Positions 10,009 to 17,433 of a DNA stretch of 36,050 nt are shown here, one piece after another. Made by a program: the position numbers and the translations under genes. The stretch is from an uncultured Nitrospira sp. (lineage in GTDB: Bacteria > Nitrospirota > Nitrospiria > Nitrospirales > Nitrospiraceae). Location: contig CAMLHQ010000030.1 in assembly GCA_946479785.1 (NCBI GenBank), positions 1-36,050 of the forward strand. Reading direction: 5' to 3'. Position 1 is the first letter of the stretch; the number at the start of each line of letters is the position of its first letter. The notes beneath the pieces were generated by a model. It was not told the DNA's origin. It ran no database searches and saw only the letters and a list, made by a program, of their open reading frames with translations.

Positions 10009-11171
10009 CTACCTCTCGCAGCTTCACATTGCTTTGCACGATCGGCGTCTTCTGTTTCATCAGCTACAACATGGTGCGGATGCCGGTCTTAGCCCTGTTC
10101 GCCGAATCGCTGGGTGCCGGGCCGGAACGGATCGGGCTGATCGTCTCCGTTTCGACCCTGACGGGCGTGTTTCTGAAATTGCCTTCCGGCGCTCTGTCCG
10201 ATATCTATGGTCGGCGCATGCTCCTGCGTATTGGGGTCATCGCATTCGGATTGCCGCCGTTTCTCTATCCCTTTATCTCGGATTTGAATCTCTTGACTGT
10301 ATTGCGCATGTTTCACGGCCTGGCCACCGCCATCTTTGCGCCCAGCGCTCTGGCGACGGTGGCCGAACTGTATCGGGAGCGCCGCGGCGCCGCCCTCGGC
10401 ACCTACACCGCCTGCACGCAGTCGGGCGCCTTGCTCGGCCCGTTCATCGGCGGGTATCTCGCCTATGCAGCCGGATTTTCCTCCGCCTTTATCACTGCCG
10501 GAGTCTTCGGCTGCATCGCCATCGTGATTTTCTACAGCCTCCATCTGACTCCACCTCCGCCACGGGTGCACGAAAAGGGATTGGCGCCCGTGCTGGCTGA
10601 AATGTGGAAGGGCTTCATCGTCGTAGCGCGCAACCGGAAAGTGTTGATCACGAGCTCGACCGATGCGGCCAAGATGATCGCCAACGGAGCCTTGATGGCG
10701 TTCTTGCCGCTCTATGGAGTCTCGGTAGGATTGAACCCGGGCGAGGTGGGGCTGTTGTTCACCGTCCAGTCTCTCACATCGTTTTTCTCGAAGCCGATCA
10801 TGGGGCGGGTCTCCGACCGTGTGGGTCGGCAGCCGTTGATTATGCTTGGCTTATTGATCTGTGCGACGACGTTCGTCTGCATTCCCCATGTCTCGGGCTT
10901 TACCATCCTGCTGCTGCTCTCGGCTGGATTTGGATATGGCGAAGCGGTGGTATCTTCGTCATCCTCGGCCTTTGTCGCGGACAGCTCGGAGTTCAAGACA
11001 CTGGGCGCCGGCATGGGCATGCAAGGGACGATCGGGGACATTGGCCATGCGAGCGGGCCGTTGCTCGCCGGCTTGTTAATTGCCAATATGAGCTATGCCG
11101 GAGCGTTTGCGATCATTGCCGGGATGCAGGTGGTCGCGGCCTCCGTATTTTGGCTGACGATGAGAAAATAA
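10005..11171 (+). CDS. Major facilitator superfamily transporter
   Basis: Inner-membrane secondary transporter of 388 residues with about 12 hydrophobic helices. The MFS signature loop between helices 2 and 3 reads GALSDIYGRRMLLRIG, and its repeat in the second half reads GRVSDRVGRQPLIMLG. The helix 4-5 region (YTACTQSGALLGPFIGGYL) resembles drug/sugar proton antiporters. The substrate cannot be read from sequence; its position between ribD and ribE makes a flavin-related cargo possible, but this is inference. ATG 10005 overlaps the upstream stop (ATGA). Confidence 0.9.
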   Translation: MTTSRSFTLLCTIGVFCFISYNMVRMPVLALFAESLGAGPERIGLIVSVSTLTGVFLKLPSGALSDIYGRRMLLRIGVIAFGLPPFLYPFISDLNLLTVLRMFHGLATAIFAPSALATVAELYRERRGAALGTYTACTQSGALLGPFIGGYLAYAAGFSSAFITAGVFGCIAIVIFYSLHLTPPPPRVHEKGLAPVLAEMWKGFIVVARNRKVLITSSTDAAKMIANGALMAFLPLYGVSVGLNPGEVGLLFTVQSLTSFFSKPIMGRVSDRVGRQPLIMLGLLICATTFVCIPHVSGFTILLLLSAGFGYGEAVVSSSSSAFVADSSEFKTLGAGMGMQGTIGDIGHASGPLLAGLLIANMSYAGAFAIIAGMQVVAASVFWLTMRK

Positions 11172-11201
11172 CGATCGCGGTGCTGTTATAATGGGCCGGC
11201 C

Positions 11202-11318
11202 ATGAAGGAAATCGCGACCGAAAATATTGTGATCGGGGTGGTGGCCGCCATCGGCGTCGTCGTGTTGATTGTGGTATTTGTTTATGTGGTGAGGCAGGTT
11301 CTCATCAGGAAGGATTGA
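11202..11318 (+). CDS. 38-residue single-span membrane peptide
   Basis: A short frame between the MFS gene and ribE. The product starts MKEIATENIVIG, has one hydrophobic helix rich in Val, Ile and Ala at about residues 9-30, and ends in a basic tail (RQVLIRKD), giving an N-out/C-in or tail-anchored layout. Its last codons overlie the ribosome site of ribE (AGGAAGG at about 11307-11313), and its TGA shares one base with the ribE ATG (TGATG), so ribE translation is probably coupled to it. A TATAAT at 11187-11192 lies just upstream but has no matching -35. The function is unknown; it may act mainly as a coupling leader. Confidence 0.6.
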   Translation: MKEIATENIVIGVVAAIGVVVLIVVFVYVVRQVLIRKD

Positions 11319-11971
11319 TGTTCACTGGCATCGTAGAGGAAATGGGTGCGGTTATCTCCCTGGACAAGACTCTCGCCGGGACGAGGATGACTATTCTTGC
11401 CTCAACCGTGATGGGCGACCTCAAGATCGGCGATAGCGTCAGCGTCAACGGCATCTGCCTCACTGTGGTAAGCAAAAGCGAACGGGATTTTGCCGTCGAA
11501 GTCTCGCCTGAAACGCTTTCCGTGACCACACTCGGTCATGTGACGGGCGGCGCGCCGGTGAATCTCGAACGGCCGATGAAATTGAACGAACGAATCGGTG
11601 GGCATCTGGTCGCAGGCCATGTGGATGGGGTGGGGACAATTCGCAGTCGCCATCAAGAAGGCAATGCGATTTTCTTTACCATCGAAGCGCCGTCGGAGAT
11701 CTTGCGGTACTGTGTGACGAAGGGCTCGATCACTATCGACGGTGTTAGCCTAACCATTAACGAAGTTGCAGACCATTCTTTCAGCATTGCCATCATTCCC
11801 CACACCGCCAAGGTGACGACCCTCGGCCTGAAACAGATCAACGATACCGTCAACCTCGAGTCCGATCTCATCGGCAAGTATGTCGAGCGATTGCTCCAAG
11901 AGAGAAGTCACCTACCGAAGAGCACGACCGTGATTGATAAGGACTATTTGGCGAAACGAGGACTGATCTAA
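11318..11971 (+). CDS. ribE: Riboflavin synthase
   Basis: Catalyses dismutation of two 6,7-dimethyl-8-ribityllumazine molecules to riboflavin, the last step of the pathway. It has the typical two lumazine-binding repeats: the first starts MFTGIVEEMG and includes GDSVSVNGICLTV; the second includes GGHLVAGHVDGVG and the parallel GSITIDGVSLTINEV. The 217-residue length is normal for the alpha-type enzyme. ATG 11318 is chosen over the TTG at 11315 because MFTGIVEE is the universal N terminus. AGGAAGG lies five to eleven bases upstream, inside the preceding mini-gene. The stop is only a few bases from the convergent gene's end, with no terminator hairpin visible. Confidence 0.96.
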   Translation: MFTGIVEEMGAVISLDKTLAGTRMTILASTVMGDLKIGDSVSVNGICLTVVSKSERDFAVEVSPETLSVTTLGHVTGGAPVNLERPMKLNERIGGHLVAGHVDGVGTIRSRHQEGNAIFFTIEAPSEILRYCVTKGSITIDGVSLTINEVADHSFSIAIIPHTAKVTTLGLKQINDTVNLESDLIGKYVERLLQERSHLPKSTTVIDKDYLAKRGLI

Positions 11972-11975
11972 AGAC

Positions 11976-12200
11976 CTACTGCTGATTTTGCGCCGAGGAG
12001 CGGTAGGTGAGGTAGAGGACAATCCCTGCGAAAATGGAGACGAGAACCCCGAATCCCATCTGCACTGCGAAACTGATCGGACCCACATAAATCTTGTAGA
12101 GCTGCAACAGAATAATAGGCAGACCCACCGCCAAAGCCAGCGCGATCATGTGGCGTCTCAGGTAAATCGGCTCGCCTGGTTTTCTCATTCCCCGCTGCAT
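11976..12200 (-). CDS. Small two-helix membrane protein
   Basis: The 74-residue product has a basic N terminus (MRKPGEPIYLRRH), a helix at about 18-37 (MIALALAVGLPIILLQLY) and a second at about 45-66 (VQMGFGVLVSIFAGIVLYLTY), then a short polar tail ending NQQ. The function is unknown, but the clean amphipathic layout looks like a real gene. A longer overlapping frame on the same strand has no such pattern. The start at 12200 has a GAGAG run upstream; a second Met five codons in is possible. It ends tail to tail with ribE, five bases away. Confidence 0.65.
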   Translation of the reverse strand: MQRGMRKPGEPIYLRRHMIALALAVGLPIILLQLYKIYVGPISFAVQMGFGVLVSIFAGIVLYLTYRSSAQNQQ

Positions 12201-12456
12201 GATAGGAATCTCTCAAGGCTCGGTTCTTCTTCTTTACCCTCACAGGTCGGACCGCACTGCTGAAGCGAGCATCAGAGCTGCGTTGCGTCATCCGTTGCCG
12301 AGATGGAGCGGCCCGCCCAAGGCGGGTGGCGAGCATTGTTCGCCGTTCCATTCGAGCGAAGCTCAGGATGGAACAAGTTGCGGAGCCAAGCGGAGACGAG
12401 GCTTACGGAGGACCAACAACGCTCTGGCTTCGGGCGGAAGCAGTGCGATACGACCC
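12201..12456. repeat. Palindrome-bearing intergenic spacer
   Basis: No gene is supported here. Two stem-loops stand out. CCCGCC (12312-12317) pairs with GGCGGG (12321-12326) across a 3-base loop. GTTCCAT (12345-12351) pairs with ATGGAAC (12368-12374), with an inner GAGC/GCTC stem (12354-12357 with 12361-12364). Neither is followed by T-rich sequence, so they resemble REP-type intergenic palindromes more than terminators. Whether copies occur elsewhere in the genome cannot be judged from one window. Confidence 0.45.
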
Positions 12457-12927
12457 TCACTTCACTAAGAATGCCTTCGAATCCTCTCCTGAGGCGGTCG
12501 TCACGGTCACCATCGCCAGTCCCTTTCGGCCACTGCTCGGTACGGTCGCTGTGATGGTGGTCTCGTTCTTCATCGTGAATGTCGCCGCATGGCCCGGGCC
12601 GAAAGACACTCCACGCAGACAGTCGGCTGATCCGAACTTCGTCCCCGTAATCGTCACCTTGTCTCCCGTTTTTCCTTCGTCGGGAGTCAGCTTCTCAATT
12701 TTGGGGGCTTCACCGAAACAGGCTTTGGCCTTGGAAGCAGTCTCGGCCGTCTTAAACTTAGGTTTGTCCGCTTTAGGCTTAGCGGCCTTAGCTTCAGGCG
12801 TAGCTTTCGGCTTCTTGGTCGGTTTGTCCTTGTCCGCTGCGAGGGTTTGTCCTGGATCGCCCGCCGCGAGTACGAGGGCGACTGCACCGATGAGCACCAT
12901 CGTCGTGGATCCCATTCGCTTCACCAT
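12457..12927 (-). CDS. Secreted IPT/TIG-domain protein
   Basis: The 156-residue exported protein has a signal peptide (residues 1 to about 31, cleavage near QTLAA), a low-complexity Lys/Ala/Pro linker (about 32-68), and one immunoglobulin-like IPT/TIG domain (about 75-156) with the typical opening IEKLTPDEGKTGDKVTITG, then GTKFG and VPSSGRKGLAMVTVTT. Cys70 and Cys103 may bridge. IPT/TIG domains bind ligands or act as structural modules on the cell surface; the ligand is unknown. Translation starts at ATG 12927 behind a near-perfect AAAGGAGG. It lies downstream of acs on the same strand, 88 bases away, with a hairpin between them. Confidence 0.85.
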   Translation of the reverse strand: MVKRMGSTTMVLIGAVALVLAAGDPGQTLAADKDKPTKKPKATPEAKAAKPKADKPKFKTAETASKAKACFGEAPKIEKLTPDEGKTGDKVTITGTKFGSADCLRGVSFGPGHAATFTMKNETTITATVPSSGRKGLAMVTVTTASGEDSKAFLVK

Positions 12928-12945
12928 CCCGGCCTCCTTTGTGCG

Positions 12946-12980
12946 GCAGGGTGTTGGAAAAGCCCGCCAAACACCCCTGC
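12946..12980 (-). promoter_or_regulatory. Hairpin between acs and the IPT/TIG gene
   Basis: GCAGGGTGTT (12946-12955) pairs with AACACCCCTGC (12970-12980), with one bulged C, around a 14-base loop. On the minus strand it follows the acs stop by about 36 bases and ends a few bases before the AAAGGAGG of the next gene. There is no T-run after it, so it is better read as an mRNA-stabilising, processing or translation-modulating element than as an intrinsic terminator. Confidence 0.45.
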
Positions 12981-13015
12981 GATTGTTCCCATTCCGTCCG
13001 TGATCCTCGTGCGCA

Positions 13016-14905
13016 TTACTCTTCGATCGTCGAGATATCTCCCGGGTCCTGTCCGAGCTCTTTCGCTTTCAACACCCGCCGCATGATCTTTCCCGACCTG
13101 GTTTTGGGCAGCGAAGCCACGATGTCGACTTCAGATGGGACGGCGATCTTGCCCAACTCGTGCTGAACTTGATCCTTGATCGATTGAATGAGCGCAGGGC
13201 TTCCTGATTCACCCTGCTTGAGAATGACGAACGCTTTAATCGTTTCGCCCACGGTCTTGTGCGGCTTGCCTATGACGGCGGCTTCCGCAACGGCATGGTG
13301 GCTTACTAAGGCGCTCTCCACTTCTGCGGTGCCCAGTCGATTGCCGGCCACTTTTATCACGTCATCGGCGCGACCCATGAACCACATGTACCCGTCGGCA
13401 TCTTTGTGGCACACGTCGCCGGCTGTGTAGCAATTGGGAATGGTATTCCAATAGGTCTTGTACCGTTCGGGATCTTTGTAGATCGTGCGCATCATCGAGG
13501 GCCAGGGTTTCTTGATTACAGCAAATCCCCCTTGATTGGCCGGGAGGCTGTTACCTTGTCGATCGACGACGTCGGCTTCGATACCCAGGAAGGGCCGAGT
13601 GGCGGACCCGGGCTTCAACGGCACGGTCGGCAGTGGCGTGATCAGGATCGATCCGGTTTCTGTTTGCCACCAGGTATCCATAATAGGCTTGTCGCCTCCG
13701 GCTGCGCGATGGAACCATTCCCAGGCTTCAGGATTAATCGGTTCGCCGACACTGCCCAGGATGCGCAAACTCGAAAGATCATATTTCTTCGGCCAATCCT
13801 CTCCGTGGCGCATCAAGAGGCGAATGGCGGTCGGCGTGGTGTAAAAGATCGAGACACCGTAACGCTCGATCAGATCCCACCAGCGGCCTGGAGTAGGATA
13901 GTCCGGTTTTCCTTCGGCGGTGAGGATGGTTGCACCGTTCAGCAGCGGACCATAGACGATGTAACTGTGCCCGGTGACCCAGCCGGGATCGGCCACGCAG
14001 AAATAGACATCGTCGTCTTTCATGTCGAACACGTACTTGGTGGTAGTGTAGGTGCCCACCATGTAGCCGCCATGGACGTGGAGGACGCCTTTCGGTTTTC
14101 CCGTCGTGCCGGAGGTATACAGGATGTAGAGCGGGGCTTCTGCATCCAGGGGTTCTGCTTCACACACGGCCTTTTCGCCGGAAATCCATTCCTTCCAGTC
14201 GATTTCGTTTGGAGCAGTCAGTGCAGGACCAGAATTCTGGCGCCGCACGACCACCACATGCTCGATGGTGGGGCAATTCTTCACCGCATCGTCGACAATC
14301 GGTTTTAAATGGATGACTTTGCTCCGGTCGAACCCGACATCGGCGGTGATGACCAACCTGGCTTCGGCATCCTTGATGCGGCTGGCCAATGCCGGAGCGC
14401 TGAAACCGGAATAGACCACGCTGTGAATGACACCGATGCGGGCACAAGCCAGCATGGCGACGACTTGTTCCGGAATTTTCGGAAGATAGATGGTGACGCG
14501 GTCACCCTTCTTGAGGCCGAGTTTCTTCAGCGCGTTGGCACAACGATTCACCTGCCGGTAGAGTTCGCCATAGGTGAAGATCCGTTCCTGATCGTTTTCA
14601 CCGACCCAGATCAGCGCCGCCTTGTTCTTGCGCCAGGTCTTCACATGCCGGTCCAGGCAGTTATAGGTGATGTTACAGGTCGCGCCGACGAACCATTTGG
14701 CCCAGGGATAATTCCATTCAAGGACTTTGTTCCAAGGAGAAAACCAGTCCAATTCCTTTGCCATTCCGCTCCAGAAGGCTTCAGGGTCGGCGATAGATTT
14801 CTTGTATTCGGCTTCGTAGTCTTTGATATAGGCGGCGGCTTTCGTTTTTGCGGTTGGCTGGTAGAGACGGCTTTCTTTGAGCAGGGTCTCGATGTTCTCC
14901 GTCAT
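13016..14905 (-). CDS. acs: Acetyl-CoA synthetase (AMP-forming)
   Basis: Converts acetate, ATP and CoA to acetyl-CoA via acetyl-adenylate. It has all core motifs of the ANL superfamily: the P-loop YTSGTTGKPKGVLHVHGG, the adenine-binding DTWWQTETGSILITPLP, the hinge-region GRADDVIKVAGNRLGTAEVE, and the catalytic-lysine segment KTRSGKIMRRVLKAK, whose Lys is the usual acetylation-regulated residue. An open frame extends 64 codons upstream into non-family sequence. ATG 14905 is preceded by AAGGAG at a nine-base spacing and gives 629 residues starting MTENIETLL, close to the family length. It is divergent from the caspase-like gene. Confidence 0.96.
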   Translation of the reverse strand: MTENIETLLKESRLYQPTAKTKAAAYIKDYEAEYKKSIADPEAFWSGMAKELDWFSPWNKVLEWNYPWAKWFVGATCNITYNCLDRHVKTWRKNKAALIWVGENDQERIFTYGELYRQVNRCANALKKLGLKKGDRVTIYLPKIPEQVVAMLACARIGVIHSVVYSGFSAPALASRIKDAEARLVITADVGFDRSKVIHLKPIVDDAVKNCPTIEHVVVVRRQNSGPALTAPNEIDWKEWISGEKAVCEAEPLDAEAPLYILYTSGTTGKPKGVLHVHGGYMVGTYTTTKYVFDMKDDDVYFCVADPGWVTGHSYIVYGPLLNGATILTAEGKPDYPTPGRWWDLIERYGVSIFYTTPTAIRLLMRHGEDWPKKYDLSSLRILGSVGEPINPEAWEWFHRAAGGDKPIMDTWWQTETGSILITPLPTVPLKPGSATRPFLGIEADVVDRQGNSLPANQGGFAVIKKPWPSMMRTIYKDPERYKTYWNTIPNCYTAGDVCHKDADGYMWFMGRADDVIKVAGNRLGTAEVESALVSHHAVAEAAVIGKPHKTVGETIKAFVILKQGESGSPALIQSIKDQVQHELGKIAVPSEVDIVASLPKTRSGKIMRRVLKAKELGQDPGDISTIEE

Positions 14906-14960
14906 AGAGACAGACTCCTTAAGTAGGACAGGGGATCCGATTCCATTGGGGAATGCCGCT

Positions 14961-14990
14961 ATTATGGTGGAGTGGCGGCGGCCAGCGCAA
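14961..14990 (-). promoter_or_regulatory. Possible acs promoter
   Basis: Read on the minus strand, TTGCGC (14990-14985) and CATAAT (14966-14961) are separated by 18 bases. The -10 matches five of six consensus bases and the -35 matches TTG only. It would give a leader of about 50 bases before the acs ATG. Weak but the best pair in the divergent spacer for this direction. Confidence 0.3.
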
Positions 14991-15047
14991 CCATGCCAAC
15001 CATACAATGGGACGGCCGCCGATGCAATTCTACAGGGGCAAGCGCGG

Positions 15048-15076
15048 TTGACAGTCGGGTTAGCCCAGAGTACGCT
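15048..15076 (+). promoter_or_regulatory. Possible promoter of the caspase-like gene
   Basis: A perfect TTGACA at 15048-15053 is followed after 17 bases by TACGCT (15071-15076), a weak -10 with TA and the final T conserved. It would give a leader of about 26 bases before ATG 15109. Upstream sequence is shared with the divergent acs gene. Confidence 0.35.
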
Positions 15077-15108
15077 GACTTTATACCGAGTTTTCACGCC
15101 GATCCATC

Positions 15109-16500
15109 ATGATGCTTCCGCCTTCACGTCAGTCATTCCGGTCAGGACTCCTCGCCATCTTCGTTGCCATTTTGTGCGGAAGCTCTGGATCAGAGCCGGT
15201 TCAGGCTCAACTGGGAAAGCCTGAGGGTTTGTATTACAAATCCTGGGCCGTGGTGATCGGGGTGGAAAACTACCTGGTCGCGCCCAAAATTCCCGGTGTC
15301 ATCGAGGATGCCAAAGTGGTTGCCCAAGCTCTTCGGAAGTTGGGATTCGAAGAGGTCCTGGAATTGTATGACAAAGACGCCAGCTCCCGCCGATTGCAAC
15401 AGACGCTCTTGGATTACCTGCCGCGGAAGGTGGGCCGGCAGGACCGGCTGGTTATCTATTTCGCAGGCCATGCCGGAATCACGCAAGGCGGGTCCGGGAA
15501 GGATATGGGTTATCTCGTGCCATGGGATGCCCAAATCGGAAACGTATCGAAATCGGTGACGTTCGAGCAACTCAAAGAATTCAGTCACCGTAGTGCCTCC
15601 AAACATACGCTGTTTCTGTTCGATACGGCGGTGCGGGGCTGGGAGACCAGCTCGGTCCAGGCTCTGTCGCTCGAAGGACGAAGCGCTCCGGAGGAGGATA
15701 CAGAAAAACGTGCCGTCCAAGTGTTGACGGCTGCCGATAAGGGCGAATCCCTGATCCGCAAGGAAGGCCGCAGTCTGTTCGTCCAGGCCTTGGTGAAGGG
15801 TCTTTCGGGGGAGGCCGACGTGGATAAGAACGGCTGGCTCATGGCCTCTGAGGTGGGACGGTACGTGAGCCAACACGTGGTTGAGCAAACGAAGGGGTCG
15901 CAACATCCGATTTTTGCGCAGCTTGAAGGCGACGGCGATACCATCATGATCGAAGGCCGGAAAGCGGCCTTCCGACTCGGCGGGGAGCCCCAATCTCCCG
16001 CTGAGCGGCAGCAGGCCGCAAGGATGCAGTACGAACAGGCGTTTGCGCTGTTACAGTCCGGGAAATCGGGGGCCGAAGCCTTGGAGCGACTGAATAAGGC
16101 GCTGGAATACGATCCCACGTTCGGAGATGCGTATGTCCTGAAGAGCTACGTGCGGCTGGAAGTCGTGCCGAACCTGGACGAGGCGCTTGCCGCGGCTAAG
16201 TCGGCGGTACAGTATGCTCCGAAGAATCCGGATTCACACTATACGCTGGGTTTGATCTACGAGAAGCGCGGACAGTATGCGAACGCAGAACGGGCGATGC
16301 GCGATGCGCTGACGGCGAATCCCAGCTATGTGGACGTGTATTTCACGCTTGGGACTTTGTATGCCGATGAGATAAAGGATCAAACGAAAGCGGTTGAAGC
16401 GTTTGAGCGGTACCTCGAGTTGGGTGGCAACCACAGCCGGGCCCGGGACGCCGTGGCGCAGTCGCGTGCGTCCGAGCAGTCTACGCCACCAAAGCCTTAG
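15109..16500 (+). CDS. Secreted caspase-fold/TPR protein, catalytic Cys missing
   Basis: The 463-residue exported protein has a signal peptide (1 to about 34, VQAQ), a peptidase C14 caspase-like domain (about 40-275) and four TPR-like repeats (about 300-450). The caspase fold is clear: WAVVIGVENY, DAKVVAQALRKLGF, then IYFAGHAG with the catalytic His121. The cysteine block, normally D-x-C-x-S-G, reads FDTAVRG, with Ala174 where the nucleophile should be, so it is probably a pseudo-enzyme. A canonical EF-hand-type loop, DVDKNGWLMASE (residues 237-248), suggests calcium binding. TPRs usually mediate protein contacts. A scaffold or sensor role in the envelope is inferred. The start is ATG 15109 or 15112; no strong ribosome site is visible. 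The stop overlaps the end of the convergent gene. Confidence 0.85.
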   Translation: MMLPPSRQSFRSGLLAIFVAILCGSSGSEPVQAQLGKPEGLYYKSWAVVIGVENYLVAPKIPGVIEDAKVVAQALRKLGFEEVLELYDKDASSRRLQQTLLDYLPRKVGRQDRLVIYFAGHAGITQGGSGKDMGYLVPWDAQIGNVSKSVTFEQLKEFSHRSASKHTLFLFDTAVRGWETSSVQALSLEGRSAPEEDTEKRAVQVLTAADKGESLIRKEGRSLFVQALVKGLSGEADVDKNGWLMASEVGRYVSQHVVEQTKGSQHPIFAQLEGDGDTIMIEGRKAAFRLGGEPQSPAERQQAARMQYEQAFALLQSGKSGAEALERLNKALEYDPTFGDAYVLKSYVRLEVVPNLDEALAAAKSAVQYAPKNPDSHYTLGLIYEKRGQYANAERAMRDALTANPSYVDVYFTLGTLYADEIKDQTKAVEAFERYLELGGNHSRARDAVAQSRASEQSTPPKP

Positions 16501-16667
16501 TCCTTTGCGCCCCCCTTTAAATACCCTAAACCGATTTTCAGTGCCCGCCTTGTGATTTCTGCCCAGCGAACCTGCGGATATTCGGCGAGCACAGCGGCCG
16601 CTTTGGGATCTTGCACATCGAGATTAAGAATCTTAATAATGCCGTCATTGATCTGCACGTCAGCCAC
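16497..16667 (-). CDS. 56-residue conserved-looking small protein
   Basis: A short frame behind an excellent ribosome site: AAGGAGG six bases before the GTG at 16667. The product starts MADVQINDGI, continues through a beta-like strand (IIKILNLDV), then DPKAAAVLAEYPQVRW and a helix EITRRALKIGLGYLKGG. The strand-then-helices pattern recalls ribbon-helix-helix or small antitoxin-type proteins, but I cannot place it in a family. Its stop (TAA, 16497-16499) overlaps the stop of the caspase-like gene on the other strand. No toxin-like partner sits beside it. Confidence 0.6.
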   Translation of the reverse strand: MADVQINDGIIKILNLDVQDPKAAAVLAEYPQVRWAEITRRALKIGLGYLKGGAKD

Positions 16668-16720
16668 GGTGTTCCTCCTTATAGAAAACTCACAAGGTCA
16701 ACCAATGATCCTCTGTTGCG

Positions 16721-16749
16721 TTGACTGAACCAGGGGTGCATGTTAGCAT
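16721..16749 (+). promoter_or_regulatory. Promoter of the lipoprotein cluster
   Basis: TTGACT (16721-16726) and TAGCAT (16744-16749) are separated by exactly 17 bases, matching five and four consensus positions. Transcription would start near 16756, leaving a leader of about 85 bases before the ATG at 16840. A second TTGACG at 16774 lacks a good -10. This is the clearest sigma-70-like pair ahead of the lpoB-type cluster. Confidence 0.5.
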
Positions 16750-16839
16750 GACTTCGCTCAATTTCTCGAACCCTTGACGCGTGACAAACAGCAGGTCTGC
16801 CATGGAGAAATTCAAGACCATTTTCAAGGAGGACGTCGC

Positions 16840-17406
16840 ATGAACCAGCCACGAGCATATCTTTCACAGGTGACCGGTGGTGTGATTGCCTTGCTGTTGT
16901 TGATCGGACTTGCCGCGTGCGGTGGTCCTCCGAAGTGGGTGAAGCAAGGGTCCGGCGCATTCAACGACAAAGACACGAAAGCCTTTTATGGTGTCGGTGC
17001 TGTGTCCGGTGTCAGAAACGAGCCCCTCGCCTGGGACACCGCCGAGAATCGCGCTCGTGCTGAAATCGCCAAGACCTTTGAAACCTATACCGGCTATCTG
17101 ATGAGAGACTACGCGGCGTCTACGACTGCCGGCGATTTTACACGCAACACGGAAGAGCAAAACGTAGAGCGGGCCATCAAGACTGTCACGACAACGACCC
17201 TTAGCGGCGTGCGGCCGATCGAGCGGTATAAAGATGAAAAGACCGGGACCTATTACGTGCTGACGAAGCTGAACCTGGAAGAGATGAAGAATAATCTCGA
17301 ACAAGCCAAGGAACTCAACTCCCAAGTGCGGGATTTCGTCCGAAAGAATGCCGATAAGCTGTTTGAACGGCTGGAAAAGGAAGAGGACAAACGGGCGAAC
17401 CGGTAA
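16840..17406 (+). CDS. LPP20-family outer-membrane lipoprotein
   Basis: The 188-residue lipoprotein has a signal peptide and lipobox GLAAC, with Cys27 the lipidation site (Gly follows, so outer-membrane sorting is likely). The LPP20 domain covers FYGVGAVSGV, then the helix with ENRARAEIAKTFETY and a central beta-sheet ending in TYYVLTKLNLEEM. A long charged C-terminal helix follows (about 145-188). The family was named for a Helicobacter outer-membrane lipoprotein, and related folds occur in FlgT; a precise role is unknown. An upstream ATG at 16774 lies in the leader; ATG 16840 has AAGGAGG with good spacing. First gene of the cluster, 27 bases before the lpoB-like gene. Confidence 0.85.
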   Translation: MNQPRAYLSQVTGGVIALLLLIGLAACGGPPKWVKQGSGAFNDKDTKAFYGVGAVSGVRNEPLAWDTAENRARAEIAKTFETYTGYLMRDYAASTTAGDFTRNTEEQNVERAIKTVTTTTLSGVRPIERYKDEKTGTYYVLTKLNLEEMKNNLEQAKELNSQVRDFVRKNADKLFERLEKEEDKRANR

Positions 17407-17433
17407 CGGGTTGCGCGCATCAAGGAGCATGCG

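Noticed and set aside
13406..14308. 300-codon plus-strand frame inside acs
   Set aside because: Antisense to conserved acetyl-CoA synthetase motifs; the product has no recognisable fold.
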